Origin: Thalassia testudinum
Lineage: Eukaryota; Streptophyta; Magnoliopsida; Alismatales; Hydrocharitaceae
Assembly: GCA_037157565.1 (NCBI GenBank)
Contig: JAZHRO010000013.1
Location: 121,348,001-121,412,000, forward strand
Length of the DNA: 64,000 nt
Direction: 5' to 3'
In this document: piece by piece, positions 1 to 11,622 of the stretch
How the letters are laid out: each line of letters begins with the position of its first letter
Position numbering within the stretch: position 1 is the first letter of the stretch
Notes under the pieces: generated by a model
The model's database searches: none
What the model was told of the DNA's origin: nothing
The model's input: the letters and a program-made list of their open reading frames with translations, nothing else
Translations under genes and position numbers: made by a program

Positions 1-343
1 GATTCAGGGTATGATCAAAATATGGCTTTAAACGTTGGCCATTGACTTGAAATGTCGTATTAGCTTTAGGATCAAAAAGATCAACAGCGCCATATGGATA
101 AGTTTTGTGAACAATAAAGGGGTTAGTTCATTTGGATTTTAATTTGCTAGGAAAAAGACATAATCTAGCATCAAAAAGCCAAACACGTTGATTAACGTCA
201 AAGTGTTTCCAAACAATGTATTTATCATGAAATTTCTTTGTTTGGTCTTTATAAATCATCACGTTTTCATAGGAAAAATTATGTAATTCTTCCAATTCGG
301 TTAATTGTAGTTTTCGATGGATACCGGCATCAGATAAAGCCAT
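1..343 (-). pseudogene. Element 1 integrase C-terminal region (partial)
   Basis: This continues the integrase frame after an in-frame TAA at about 347-349. Residues such as LQLTELEEL and VWLFDARLCLFPSKLKSK form the conserved post-catalytic region of Athila integrases, a presumed DNA-binding module. Another stop follows SK at about 128, after which the frame resumes to base 1, ending in a PNGA-type strand region with a VNGQRLKPYFDH-like tail. The match to element 3 at 21822-22206 is clear. The feature is truncated by the window edge. Confidence 0.8.
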
Positions 344-349
344 GTTTAA

Positions 350-1198
350 TTATTTTATTGCCCAAAAATCCCTATGTTCTAGTTCTACCGAGAGATGGCA
401 TGCCTTCCCAAAAATCAGACGGAAGGGAGACATGCCGAGCAGGATTTTAAAAGCGGTATGGTAAGCCCATAAAGCGTCGTCCAATTTGGTGGACCAATCT
501 TTACGGTCAGGCCTAACCGACTTTTGTAAAATATTTTTAATTTCTCGGTTAGAAACTTCTGCCTGGCCATTTGTTTGGGGGTGATAAGGTGTGGAAATTT
601 TGTGATTAACTCCATATTTAGACAAAAGGTGACAAAATTGCGAATGAGTGAAATGTGAGCCTCCGTCACTGATAATGGCTTTTGGAATGCCGAATCTTGA
701 GAAAATATTTTTCTTAAGAAATTCGACAACCACACGATGATCACTAGTGTGGGTGGGTATTGCTTCTATCCACTTTAAAACATAGCCAACTATGACTAGT
801 ATATATAAATACCCACCGAAGTTGATGAATGGTCCCATGAAGTCAATGCCCCAAACATCAAAAATTTCAACCTCTAAAATAGGATTAAGGGGCATCATAT
901 CCTTCCGAGTCATGTTGCCGATGCTCTGGCAACGCACATAGGATCGAAAAAAATTATGAGCATCTTTGTGCAAGCTGGGCCAAAAGAATCCCGCATTAAG
1001 GATTTTGGTTGCAGTTTTCTTGCCCGAAAAATGTCTGCCACAGGCCATTGAGTGACAATGTGTCAAAATATCATGGATTTTAGAGTCAGGGACACATCGT
1101 CGAATGACCTGATTAGCATAAATGCGAAAAAGGTCGGGCTCCTCCCAAAAATAGTATTTAATATCAACAAAGAACTTATCCCATTTTATTTTGGCCAA
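350..1198 (-). pseudogene. Element 1 integrase zinc-binding and catalytic core
   Basis: This is a 282-residue open stretch. An HHCC-type zinc region lies at residues 46-95 ([13 protein letters not shown] through RCQSIGN), but the first Cys of the last pair appears to be Tyr. The catalytic core keeps all three acidic residues: Asp119 in [10 protein letters not shown], Asp178 in IISDGGSHF and Glu214 in [11 protein letters not shown]. The D178-E214 spacing is the 35 residues typical of retroviral-type integrases. The segment from DRKDW to [12 protein letters not shown] is characteristic of the Athila group. The first Met is only the start of the open stretch; upstream in-frame sequence to RNase H is interrupted by a stop near 1199. 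The native product would be part of a gag-pol polyprotein that joins element cDNA to host DNA. Confidence 0.9.
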
Positions 1199-1700
1199 TC
1201 AGCAGGGATTCGTTTTGTTGCTAAGTAGTTTGTGATGGGTGCAAAGCAAGGTAGGGTAGTAGCAGCTAAAACGCTTTCATCGGGGAATTGATTAAGTGGG
1301 GTCATTATGTCATCCGTCATAAGATGAGAGAGATGGTTGGCCACTACATTATGCGATCCCACCTTATCCTTGATTTCCAGGTCAAATTCCTAGAGTAGTA
1401 GGATCCAACAGATAAGGTGGGGTTTCGCATCTTTTTTTGTTAGCAAATATTTAAGTGTTGAGTGGTTGGTATATACAATGACATGTGACCCCAAAAGATA
1501 AGATCTAAATTTTTCTAAGGAAAATACAATGGTAAGAAGTTCCTTTTCAATTACCGTGTAATTTCGTTGTGCATCATCAAGGGTTTTACTAGCATAATAG
1601 ATCATAATGGGTTTCTTGCTAATTCTTTGCCCTAGAACGCCCCCACAACAAAATATGAGGCATCTGTCATTAATTCAAAGGGACTATTCCAATCAGGTCC
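1199..1700 (-). pseudogene. Element 1 RNase H domain and linker to integrase
   Basis: The open part at 1390-1605 begins at the conserved [16 protein letters not shown] region and continues through [20 protein letters not shown]. RNase H would remove the RNA strand during reverse transcription. The position that should be a catalytic Asp reads Asn ([11 protein letters not shown]). The downstream linker (EFDLEIKDKVGSHNVVANHLSHL) follows in frame after a stop. Element 3 shows the same Asp-to-Asn change while element 7 keeps Asp. Confidence 0.8.
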
Positions 1701-2582
1701 CTACAAAATTGGTGCCTCAGTAACCTCCTTCTTCAACCTCAAAAAACTCTCTAGGCATTTATCATTAAAATCGAATGGCTGGTCTTTAGTAAGAAGCTGA
1801 CTTAAGGGCTTGGAGATTTGAGAAAAATTTTGTATGAATCTACGGTAGAAACCCACATGACCCCAAAAGGATCTAATTTGTTTGACAGTAGTGGGCAGTG
1901 GGAGCTTAGATATAGCATCTATTTTTGCTTTATCTACCTCGATTCCTTGTTTTGAAATAACATGGCCCAAGACAATACCTTCCTGGACCATGAAATGACT
2001 TTTTTCCTAACTGAGGACCTGATTGACTTCTATGCATTTTTGGAGAGTTCTTTCAAGGTTCTTGAGACAATGGTCAAAAGAATCTCCAAAAACAGAGAAG
2101 TCATCCATAAAGACTTCTAAGCATTCACCTACTAGGTTCAAAAATATTGCAAGCATACACCTTTGAAAAGTCGCAGGTGTGTTGCAAAGACCGAAGGGCA
2201 TTCTTCGGAAAGCAAAGGTTCCAAAGGGGCAGGTGAAAGTTGTTTTGTCCTGGTCCTCAGGATGAACCGCTACCTGATTATAGTCGGAATAACTGTCCAG
2301 AAAATAGTAAAAATCCTATCCGGCTAATCGCTCCAAGATTTGATCAATAAAGGGGAGCGAAAAATGGTCCTTCTTGGTGGCGATGTTTAATTTTCTGTAA
2401 TCAATACACACGTGCCAAGAAAAGGTAGTTCGAGTGGCTATATTATCCCCATTGTCATTGGTGACAACTGTTAGTCCAGCCTTTTTGGGCATAACTTATG
2501 TTTGACTAACCCAGGAGCAGTCAGAAATGGGGTAGATGATATTAGCATCAAGCCACTTAATAATCTCCTTTTTTACCACCTC
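1701..2582 (-). pseudogene. Element 1 reverse transcriptase
   Basis: This is the polymerase domain that copies element RNA into DNA. Recognisable blocks in order are the start after RRLNPNM, the region around CIDYRKLN, MPFGLCNTPATFQRCM, and the catalytic FMDDFSVFGDSF (ORF 2007-2201). These are followed by the connection-thumb region GIVLGHVISKQGIEVDKAKIDAISKLP and FYRRFIQNFS (1701-1991). Both Asp residues of the FMDD box are present. Stops interrupt the frame near 2006, 2320, 2500 and 2583. Confidence 0.88.
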
Positions 2583-3521
2583 CTACATATTAGGGTTCAA
2601 GCGCCTTTGTGGTTGGTGGGAGGGGCTAGAATCGTCCTCTAAATATATACGATGTGTACAATAGGATGGATGAATACCCTTAAGATTAGAAAGGGTCCAG
2701 CCAATAGCTTTTCTGTATTTACTCAAAACCTGGAGAAGTTTTTGTTCTTGCACCCCAGTAACTCCAGAATTTATAGTCAAGGGCAGGGTCTGATTTGGAC
2801 CCAGGAAGACATATTTAAGGGAGTTGGGCAAAGGTTTTAATTCCAATTGTGGGCCCAGCTCTGAAAGAATTTCTACTTTTTGTGTTAGTGGTGAGGTGAG
2901 AGTGAAAGGGTCAGCTGGAGGGTTAGCTGAATATGTGGTTAGGGTGGAAGGGTGAGAAGAAGTGGATTGTTCATGAACCGTGTTAATGGCAAAACAGGAA
3001 CCTAAATGTGAAATCTGCAAAGTTTCCTCCACAATATTTTCTATTTCTAAATTTGAATCATCAAAGAAATCAGGTTCTTGGAACCTCCTAGAAGCTTGGA
3101 AAATATCTAGGGTTACAGATTCACCGCCACACATGATCTTCATTTTTCTAGAATCACAATCAATATTTGTGCGGGCAGTGGCTAAGAATGGCCTCCCAAG
3201 AATTATAGGGGCAAACTTTAATGCTTCCGGTACCTTTATGTCCAGGACTAAAAAGTCTACTGCAAATAGACAATTTTTGACCCAGACAAGGACATCCTCA
3301 ACAATTCCCCTTGATTTAATTATAGATCGATCAGCTAATTGAAGAGTAACCTCAATAGGCTTTACTTTACCGATCTTAAATTCCTCAAAAACCATTGTGG
3401 GGATAAGATTAATTGAGGCACCGAGATCCAACAATGCACGATCAAAAGAAGTATCATTAATGATAACTTGAATCAGGGGGGCGCCTGGATTTTTTCTCTT
3501 AAGAGGCAGTCGACTCTGCAC
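2583..3521 (-). pseudogene. Element 1 aspartic protease and linker to RT
   Basis: This 312-residue open frame contains the retropepsin-like site DLGASINLIP at about residues 32-41. After it come the flap-like LADRSIIKSRGIVEDVLVWV, then IILGRPFLATARTNIDC, the usual hydrophobic ILGRPFL block. The enzyme would cleave the gag-pol polyprotein. The C-terminal third is a variable Ser/Thr/Pro-rich linker ending in RRLNPNM, the entry to RT. This is the longest intact frame in the element. Upstream, gag continues after a stop near 3522. Confidence 0.88.
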
Positions 3522-5564
3522 AACTGAGCTGACTACTCAGGAAGGTTTACCTTTCCTAAATTTCGGGGCTACCTTTTTGGGGTACACAAATCTTTTAGGA
3601 ATTTTGCATAGGCAGGGATGTATTTTATGGCATCTAGGAGAGGGATGTTAATTTCAACTTGCCCAAATAAATCCATTAATTCCTTATCAGTGGGCTCGGA
3701 TTTCTTCTTTTTCTTATTTGTTGAAGAATGGAGGGCTTGTGGAAATGGTCCAGGGTTTCCCTGTTTTGCATGAATAGGTTCCTGAACAATGTGAGAGGAA
3801 GATGGGGAAGAGTTGATCTATTTTTCATTAAAATGACTTTCTTTAATAGGCTGGGGATCTTGAGTGGTTTTCCCATTCCTTAAAGTAACTGTATTTGCAA
3901 TCTAGTTGTTTCTAGGATGAGGACGAGAAGCCTGACCGTTATTGAAACCCATGGGATGCTGAGGTACTGGTTGAATGAGTTGACTAGGATATCAACCTTG
4001 GAACTGATTCCTTTGCTTATTCAGGTTGGGCATGGGTTGGCAAGGTAAATTCCCAATAGGTCGATGATCAGGAGTAACCTTATCTTGGTGTTGCAAGTTG
4101 GTAATCATGTGGGTTACTTCTATCATTTGATTCTGCATACCTTTCAGAGTTTTCATGACCTGAGGTTAATATCTTCCTGGGATGGTCCAGGTTGATACAC
4201 AGGTTGCCCATAATTCCCAAAATGATTTTGTTCTGAAAAAGGAATCGGGTTCAAGTTTTTCCAGAAATGATTTGGGTTAGTCCTCCAATTTTGGTTGAAA
4301 GTGTTGAAGGGGTTTCTAAATTGCTCCTGGAGAGCATAAATATTTTTCCTGGTGGGATCAAAAAAATTTTGATCAAAATTCCCAGTCAATTCCTGTGGGA
4401 AATCAGTTGGAAACTACTGACTAGCAGGTGTGGCATCAATATTGTGCAGATTTTCTCTATGGAGAAGTTGTGGAGTGTTAGTGTGTGGAGAGTTAAAGTG
4501 TGGAGTTTGTTTATTTGTGAGCTTTTCTTCCATTTTTTCTGTTGAATTTGCATCTGGTCTAGTCGTTGAGCTAACATATATAGATCATCCTGAGTGACTG
4601 GAACAGAGGTAGATTTGGAGTCAATTTCATGAACTCCATGTCTGGAGTTTTGGGTTCTACCAAAAGTGTCCACTGAAGTCATATTAAATGAGTTTTCACT
4701 CATTTCTTCAAAGAGGAGATAGGCACTTTCAGCATTTTTATTAAGGCAATTTCCCCCACATGAAGCATCCACAAATCGCTTCAATTGATCTTCTAATCCA
4801 TGATAGAAGATCTGCACTAACTGCCAGTGCGGAATTTCATGGTGGGGACAACTTCTTAAAAGTTCTTGAAATCTTTCCCTGGCTTCATGGAGGGGTTCAC
4901 CAATTTTTTGTTGAAAGGTCGTTATGGATCTTCTTAAAGCATTAGTTCAATCGATCGAAAAATTTTTTTTTAGAAAAGCACTCTTTAATTGGGGCCAAGT
5001 GGTAATTGGGCGCCCAATCGTTCTAAACCAATGTGAAGCTTTGTCTTTAAGAGAGAGAGGAAAAAGTCTCATTAACCACATGTCTTCCTGTACACTGCAT
5101 GAACGAGTGGTTTGAGCGAGAACAGTTAATTCCTCGAGATGACAAAAAGGGTCCTCTCTTGGAAGACCATGAAAATGCTTGATAAGATTTAGAATGGCTG
5201 GTGTGATATCAAAATCCCCTTATGGTATGACAACCCCGGGCCTTTCCTCGTAATTGGAAGGATCATAGAAATCCTTAAGAGGAATGACAGGTTGTTAGCG
5301 GGGTGGTGGGTTTTGCCCTTGGTTAGCTAGGTTCGTTACAATCCTAGCCAAATCTTCTTGATTTTGTTGCAGCCAAACCAAATGGTCGACCATCAAGGCA
5401 AAGGGGTTTGTATTTTGAGTTAGAATTGGAGGGCCACCTTGCCCAACAGGAATTTCTGGTTGCTCCAGATGATGGAGGTGAGGGAGGGGGAAGTTAGCTT
5501 GTGGGTCAGCTGACGGGTTAGAAGTGGAAGCAGAATTTTTTTGTAGGCTTCCTGGGTTTTCCAT
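3522..5564 (-). pseudogene. Element 1 gag (capsid/nucleocapsid polyprotein)
   Basis: Gag starts most plausibly at the ATG at 5564 (MENPGSLQKN); element 2 has a matching MEN start. The N-terminal part is Pro/Gln-rich (to 5295). The capsid core follows with several stops: KHFHGL at about 5170-5190, and FYHGLEDQLKRFVDASCGG then AESAYLLFEEM at 4386-4817. The C-terminal part (4153-4389) is Asn/Phe/Gln-rich with WRTNPNHFW. Gag would package element RNA into cytoplasmic particles. No clear CCHC knuckle is visible. It is broken by at least five stops or frameshifts. Confidence 0.8.
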
Positions 5565-7235
5565 TTTTTTAGAAGAGGAGGGAGAAGCAAACAAAGATTT
5601 TCTGGTGTGGGGGCCAAAATCAGATGGTCCCTCAAGATGTGGTTTTTGGGACCTTCACCCGTGCATGCACTATTTTGGAAGAATTGGAGGGGACGAGAAG
5701 AGAAAGAGGTGAGAGAAAGTGTGAAATTCAAACAACAAATTCTAGACCTAACTTAAATGTGACTCCCTAAAAATAAACCTAAGACTTGGTCTACTGAGGA
5801 AATAAGTAATCAATAGTGAATACCTATTCTATCAACAAATCTAGCCAAGTTGCTTAAGGGGAGGTTTGGGTCCAAACATTTCCCAAGAAAATCCCCAGGT
5901 GCTTGTACAAACCCGTGCCTGGTCGTTTGACACGGCCTCTCAGCCTGAACACAGATGTAGAAGACAGAATTGGTATTAACTATAGAAATCTTAAGACCTA
6001 TATAGCAAGCCTAAGTTGATGAAAACCTTAGGGGTTAAATTGCTACCAAGTTTAATTAGGTCTAGGATACTAGTGTGCATAAGGAATGTGCAGGGCATTG
6101 ATTGGGTTGTTGCCCTGTTATTTCAATTTTTTAGTGTGTGTGCAGGAATTGGAAAGTGGCTCCAATTAAAAACAAGTCACACAATTTTTGTATTTTTGTC
6201 TTTTAGGATTCAATTTAATTGAATGTGTTTTAAGGTTTCTCTTTTTAAATGTTCAAACAAGTTTGAAACTTCCACAATCAAAGGAAAACAAGTTGTATTG
6301 GTGATGATGTATTTCGTTTATATTGTGGGACTAAAAAGCAAGAAAGAAACCCTAATTGGATTTGAACCCTAATACAGAAAATTACTACCAATGAATTATT
6401 TTTAGGATTTTTGAATAAGTAGTGGTCCAAACAATGCAACCAACACCACTACCTTATGTAAAATAAAACAAGGATTCCAGAGAAGATTTTCGTAAGATTT
6501 TAGGAATTTGTTTGATATTTGTTTTGAATTTTTATTTATGCCAGTGTCAAAGTTCAGAAATGGTACCCGTGGGAATTCTGGACTTTCTGAACCACCACTG
6601 GCCTCAGAAAATTTTGGTGATTTAATGTGAGATGTAGAATTTCACAAGGATTTCAGAAACTAAATTTCATAAAAATTGGATAAGTATAAAAATTCTAAAA
6701 ATTCATGGACATTAGCAAAATAGGAAGCTTAGAGGGTGTGACCCCTCGGCAGTCCATGAATTTTTAAAAATTATATGCAAAGCCAACTGATTTGAAATTT
6801 GGAACAGACATTCCTAACTTGATTTGGAATCACTATGTGTCATTTAAAGATTTTAGGAGACCTGTGGTGCTGGGAATTGATTTTTGAAGTTCTGACAGAA
6901 ATCCGGACCCAAAATCCAAAACACCAACACTAGGATTGGAGTGGTCTTTAATGAAGCATACAAGCAAACAAGGGATTTTTATGGGCACCACTCCACTTAA
7001 TTAAAGTGTTTAGGATCCTGAAAGCCAAGTTTAATATTTTTTTGGTAGTCTTTTAGCCTAAATGTGACAAGAAATGGGGAACCAACCTAAAATCGTGGGA
7101 AGAAAAGAAACTTTGAGCTCTCACTTCCAAATTCCCGCTTTCTTCCTATAGTTCCTGCACACACGAGAGAAAATAAAGACAAGGGGATGAGATCCACTTC
7201 AAGCAAGAGAATCAATGAAAACGCAAAGCCATTCC
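5565..7235 (-). other. Element 1 5' leader
   Basis: This stretch between the primer site and gag has no convincing protein. It is AT-rich, and its left part (about 5740-6240) is clearly similar to the leader of element 2 at about 11780-12290. That supports their membership of the same family. The ORF-like stretches here are short and differ between the two copies. Confidence 0.7.
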
Positions 7236-7253
7236 TCCCCAGCAACGGCGCTA
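7236..7253 (-). other. Element 1 primer-binding site (tRNA-Asp)
   Basis: The plus strand reads TCCCCAGCAACGGCGCTA, matching 16 of 18 bases of the 3' end of plant tRNA-Asp (from memory of that tRNA). It lies five bases inside the LTR, as expected for minus-strand DNA priming. tRNA-Asp priming is typical of Athila elements. Confidence 0.85.
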
Positions 7254-8157
7254 AAAAGTGATGCGAAATTTGGCATGATTTGTAAAAGTAGGTTTTTAAG
7301 TCGTAACAAGCCAAATCGCAAATGCTTTTAAAATTTATAACCTACATAGTAGGGTATCTAGGGTCATCCAAGCAGGCAATATGCTTGCAATCAAATCTCT
7401 TGCTTAGAAAATAAAACTCAACTTTCTTTTTGGTTTTTTCAGTATATCATTTTTTTTCTGTTTTGTAACTAAAATAATAAGGATTTCAAATTAATGATAA
7501 CTACTCCCAATAGTAACCCTAGGTGACAAGAGCTACCTTCCTTCCAAGCTCACCCGAGGCATGTGAAGGCCTAGGGTAATTAGAGAGGGAGGGAAGTGAG
7601 TGCACAAAAAAAGGAAATTCAAATTGCAATCAAAACAAACCAATCTAATGAAGGCAACTTGTATAAAATTGAGGAATTGTTTAACAAGAATCTAGTAGAA
7701 GAATGCTTAAACAGCTAGAATTGAAAAAGTGCATATAATGAAAACACAAAAATCCTATGAAATGATGGTGAAGATGGCGAGGCTCTTACTCCAATTGCAG
7801 CTGCTCTCGCAATCAAAAAGAGCTCCTCCTCCTTGCAAAATTCTTCAAGGTGTAGCTTCCTTAGCAAACCTTGAAGTAGGGGGCATGCCAAAGCTTTCCT
7901 CCAAGGTGGCGTGGACAACCTCTAAGCTCTACTCCAAGGTGGCATGGACCACCTTCAAGACCTCCTCCAAAGGTCTTCCTTGCCTGGCATCTCCTTTGGC
8001 TGGCGTGGGCACAAGAGAGAAGGGAAGAGGGGAAGGCACCAAGGGCACAGAGTATCCCCTTAATCTTCTTCTTCTTCACTCTTGGACATGAGCTTTAGGT
8101 AGAATATGAGAGGTATTTTGCTAGCCAAGGATGGGTTGTAAGGTGCTGGGTGTTGGT

Positions 8158-8167
8158 CTTTTTATAG
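8158..8167 (-). promoter_or_regulatory. TATA box in LTR-A of element 1
   Basis: The minus strand reads CTATAAAAAG, the best core promoter match in this LTR. The equivalent place in the plus-strand LTR-A has CTATATATACC (45534-45544). Transcription would run leftward toward the primer site. Confidence 0.6.
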
Positions 8168-8559
8168 GGTAGGATGAGAGGGCTAAAGTGACTCCTGAGA
8201 TGGATGGCTAAGATGGGAAGATGGGGGTGGTTAGGTGATCCTAGGGCTAAGGAGAGTTGGCGCCAAGTGGGGGGATGTGAAGGTGGTAGTTATGGTGGTC
8301 GAGAGTCACCTAAAGGTGGCACCAACCATGGAGAGGTGACTTGGTTTTGGCACCACCATGAAGGCTTCTAAAAGGGGGGTTAGGTGGATGGCTAGGATAG
8401 GTTGTAGGCTTTTGTGTAGGGCCGTGATGTGAGGGTGTTTTGGCACCAAAAGGGAGGGCTTCTAGAAGGTTATTTTGGCACCAAAACAAGGTGTCTTTTG
8501 GGTCTAGTTGAGGGGCTAGGATGTGTCCATCTTGGTGGCAAAATAGAGTACAGGTTTGG

Positions 8560-9310
8560 ATAGCTTAGATGGACTAGCTAAGCTTAGTTGGTGGAGCTAG
8601 CTAGGGTTGGGTTGAAGGTGGAGGATGGCCAAGGAGTTGGATGCTAGCTAAGCTAAGCTAGCTTAGCTAGTAATGGAGTTGTGGAGGAGGCAATGGGAGC
8701 TAGGGTTTGAGGGGAGGAGCTGGATATGAAGAGTCTGGAGCTGAAATGGAGCTGGCAGCTGCTGAAGGGGGTGGCATGGAGCTACTCTAGCTGGCTTAGC
8801 TTGCTTGTTCTTTGCTAGCTACTAAGCCAAGCTAGAGTAAGCTGGCTTCTACCATAATGAGTTGAGGTGAGTTGGGTCTGGTGCTCCTGGGGAGGATCAA
8901 GCTGGTTGAGGCAGCTAAGGTAGCTTAGCTCAACTAAGTTAAGCTAAGCTAAGTCCCTGGGAGCTAGACTTGAGCTTCTTGAGCTGGGATGAATTCATCT
9001 TCAGCTAGCTGGAGTTGAGTGGAGCTAGATGTAGTTGGACCTGAGCTGGGGAGAACTCCAGTCAACTCAGTTGAGCTAGCTAGAGCTCCCTGTGGACTAA
9101 TGGGAGCTAAGATGAGCTAGACTTAGCTAGGTTGAGGTGGATCTGAGCTGACCTGAGCTAGGGTGAGCTAAGATGAGCTCTCTTGAGCTGCCATACAGCT
9201 GAGATGAGCTGAATGGAGTTAGGATGAGCTAACCTTAGTCCAAGTGAGCTGGATTCTAGCTGTGGTGAGCTGGATCAAGCTGAGTTCCAGCTAGTCTGAG
9301 CTTCTTCTTC
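8560..9310. repeat. AGCT-rich short-word tract in LTR-A
   Basis: The palindromic tetramer AGCT, usually inside GAGCTNAGCT- or TAGCTAGCT-like words, recurs every 5-15 bases over about 750 bp. The same tract is present in element 2 (about 28360-29110), in opposite orientation at 29345-29850, and as a scrap at 46459-46712. It belongs to the LTR family and is not a separate satellite. Confidence 0.8.
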
Positions 9311-9529
9311 ACCAGTTGCCTTCTTGAGTGCTAGGATTTTAGGGATCTGTATATCTATTCATCCCTAACACACACAAAAACACATTAAAAAGACAAGAAA
9401 AATACCATGCATGCCTATCCTAATTTATAACTAAATGCAAACCCAAAAACCCATTTGCGAAGCAAAACCCTAAGAGCTAAGATTGTTTTAATGCAAAAGA
9501 ATGATGATAAACTGGCATTTATTAGTTAC

Positions 9530-9723
9530 CTCGCATCCTATGCTATCTTTAACACCATTCAGCTGGGCGTGAAGGTATGCACAGAAGACGGAGAATCATG
9601 TAAATAGTTGGACACTTGAATGTCCCCAAGAAATGTGTCTTCCTCAAGATCCCTAGAAAGATGATTGGAAAAGAAATCGGGATCAAAATAAAATGGAAAA
9701 ATGGACAAATGACCCGAGTCTGG
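9530..9723 (-). other. Element 2 3' untranslated region directly after the protease linker
   Basis: On the minus strand this contains CCCAGCTGAATGGTGTTAAA (about 9551-9570). It matches the block that follows integrase in element 3 (CCCAGCTGAAGGCACTAAA near 22232) and that follows the unknown ORF in element 4 (near 42598). No reverse transcriptase motif lies between it and the protease remnant, so RT-RNaseH-INT seem to have been lost. Confidence 0.6.
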
Positions 9724-10613
9724 TCATGGTTTAAGTTCATGTAAAATGCCAAAGTCGGGTGAGTCGGGTGGTAGGTCCAATGGAAAGGGAGGGAGAAAGT
9801 AATCAGTGAGATGTAGGGTGGGTGAAGTTAGTGTGGATGTTTTTGTTGAAAAATCAGGAAGATTGAAAGAATAAAAGTCAAACCCTAGTTGATCTAAAAT
9901 GTTTTGGATCACATAATCATTAATAAAATCTAGATCCATGGTGGTCAAAGATGAGTAGGATTTGTTCAACATCGACTTCTCAAATACTGCTTCCATTGTA
10001 TTATTAGTGTCCTCAAAAATGTCATGATCAATGGATCTCTTGGAAGCTTGAAATAAATCTAATGAGAAAATCTGGTTACCGCAACTTATATTCATTTTCC
10101 CAGAATGAGAGTGATATTAGTTGTTGCAGTAATTAGAAAGGGTCTTCCAAGGATGGAATTAATGAGAGCCTCAGGTAACTTGATATCAAGGACCAAAAAA
10201 TTCACCGGAAATAGATAATTATGGACCTTAACCATACTCTCCTCAAAAATTCTCTGCGGTTGAATGATAGATCGGTCTTCCAATTGAAATTGAACCTTAA
10301 TTGGTTTAAAATCACCAAATTGAGATTCCTTGAATAAGATCGGGGGAATGATATTAATGAAGGTACCTAAGTCGAGAGGGGCACAAAAAAAAGTGATGTC
10401 ATTTATGACAATCGAGATTGGTGATGCACCTGGGCCCTTTTTTGTGAAAGGCAGCTTGCTCTGAAAAACTGAGCTAGCTGTCTTTGAAAGGACCATCTGT
10501 CCTACATTATGAGCCTGCCCTTTTGGAGTAAACCTTTCTTTCAAACATTTAGCAAAGGTAGGGGTGGCATCTAGGAGGGGAATATTCTTCTCGCCTTGCT
10601 CAAATAAGTCCAA
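9724..10613 (-). pseudogene. Element 2 aspartic protease remnant
   Basis: Two overlapping frames (10092-10613 and 9724-10095), joined by a one-base shift near 10095, align with the element 1 protease. Shared blocks are PLLDATPTFAKCLKE, the active-site region PLDLGTFINIIP, QLEDRSIIQPQRI and ILGRPFLITATTNI. The site keeps DLG but has Thr-Phe where DLGAS is usual. The tail (SLDLFQASKR onward) is acidic and ends in HELKP. Element 1 enters RT after that point; here the sequence passes to 3' UTR. Confidence 0.8.
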
Positions 10614-11622
10614 AAGATCTTAGTGAGAGGGCTCTGATTTTTATTAGAAAGGTTGGATTGTAGTGTTTGAGAGTGAGAAGTAGGATTTGAATCAAGTGTT
10701 TTTGGGATTTCTTTTTCTTCTTCCTGAGTGGGGTTAGGAGAGTTGATTTGCATAGGCTGAGAGTGGGTTTCATCAATTTGATTTGAAGGCCCTAAATCAG
10801 TGGTGGTGTTCCCAATCCTCAACATATCTGCATATGCAGTTTAGTTATCATTGGGAGGAGGTGGGGGGCCTATTGTTGATAGAATCTAGGTTGGTCCTGA
10901 GGTATCAGGTTAATAGGAGGCTGAACAGTGTGGTTCTGATGTTGGTGTCCACCCAAATGTTGGTTCCTATGATTGACAAAGTTTGGTTTGGGCTAGGATG
11001 GTGAGTGTTCGACAGTTCTTTGGTTTGAAATGACCCCAAATTGATCATTGAGACTATTAATAGCACAGGTTATTTCTATTGTTTTTCTTTGCATCTCCTG
11101 CAGGGATTTCAACACCTGGGCATTGATGTCTTCTTAAGATGGCCCAGATTGATAAGTTGATTTTGAACCATACCCTCCAAACAAGTTTTGTTGTTGGTGA
11201 GGAACCAAATTGGTCCAGGATTGAGTCTGATAATTCCTCCTATTAGAGGAAGTTTTCAATTGCTCCTGGAAGATGGGGACATTTTGGGTGGGGTGATGAT
11301 TGGGATAAATATAATTCCCCGTTGAACCATAGAAACCCTCGGAATAGTAATTACACTTAGCATGGGAATTATGCAGATCTTCTCTCTTTGGGGTGTTAGA
11401 AGGGGTGAAATGTGGAATGTGTGGAGCTTGGGTAGGTGTGGTAGGATTCCCTTGGTTGGCTAGGTTTGTTAAATCCTTATGCAATTGTTAATACTTAACT
11501 TGTAGCTGAGACATTATGGAGTAGAAATTAGGTAGGGGGGCCTGATTAAGAAGCTCCTGGATGGAAAGATTGGGGAAAGAATAATTAGCATGTAGGCTAG
11601 ATGACCAATTTTGATTTTCCAT
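10614..11622 (-). pseudogene. Element 2 truncated gag
   Basis: The start is ATG at 11622 (MENQNWSSSLHAN). The N-terminal part reaches DLTNLANQGN, equivalent to the end of element 1's N-terminal block. It then runs straight into the Asn/Gln/Tyr-rich C-terminal part (TQSWTNLVPHQQQNLFGGYG, 11134-11484). The capsid core seen at about 4390-5280 in element 1 is absent, so about 0.9 kb has been lost. The frame continues with stops to the protease. Without a capsid core the product could not form particles alone. Confidence 0.75.

Larger units (their letters stand above)
1..9524 (-). mobile_element. Element 1: Athila-type Ty3/gypsy retrotransposon, incomplete at the left edge
   Basis: Read on the minus strand from right to left it has a 5' LTR (7259-9524), a tRNA-Asp primer-binding site, a 1.6 kb leader, then gag, protease, reverse transcriptase, RNase H and integrase. 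The integrase C-terminus runs off the window, so the 3' UTR and 3' LTR are not seen. Domain order and integrase position after RNase H place it in Ty3/gypsy; the protein motifs are Athila-like. Many in-frame stops and a few frameshifts make it non-functional. The five bases right of the LTR (9525-9529, GTTAC) should recur just beyond its unseen 3' LTR. It is inserted in the 3' untranslated part of element 2. Confidence 0.9.
7259..9524 (-). repeat. Element 1 5' LTR (LTR-A family, about 2266 bp)
   Basis: On the plus strand it begins TGATGCG directly outside the primer site and ends near ATTTATTA, where the outer CA has probably mutated. It aligns along its length with element 2's 5' LTR. It includes a TATA-like box at 8158-8167 and an AGCT-rich tract at about 8560-9310. 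ORFs inside it are not conserved between copies. Confidence 0.85.

Noticed and set aside
7729..8091. 120-codon ORF in element 1's LTR
   Set aside because: It lies inside an LTR on the strand opposite the element and is not conserved in element 2's LTR.
8560..9310. AGCT-rich tract as a satellite or CRISPR-like array
   Set aside because: There is no fixed unit or spacer pattern, and the tract is an integral part of LTR-A in all copies.
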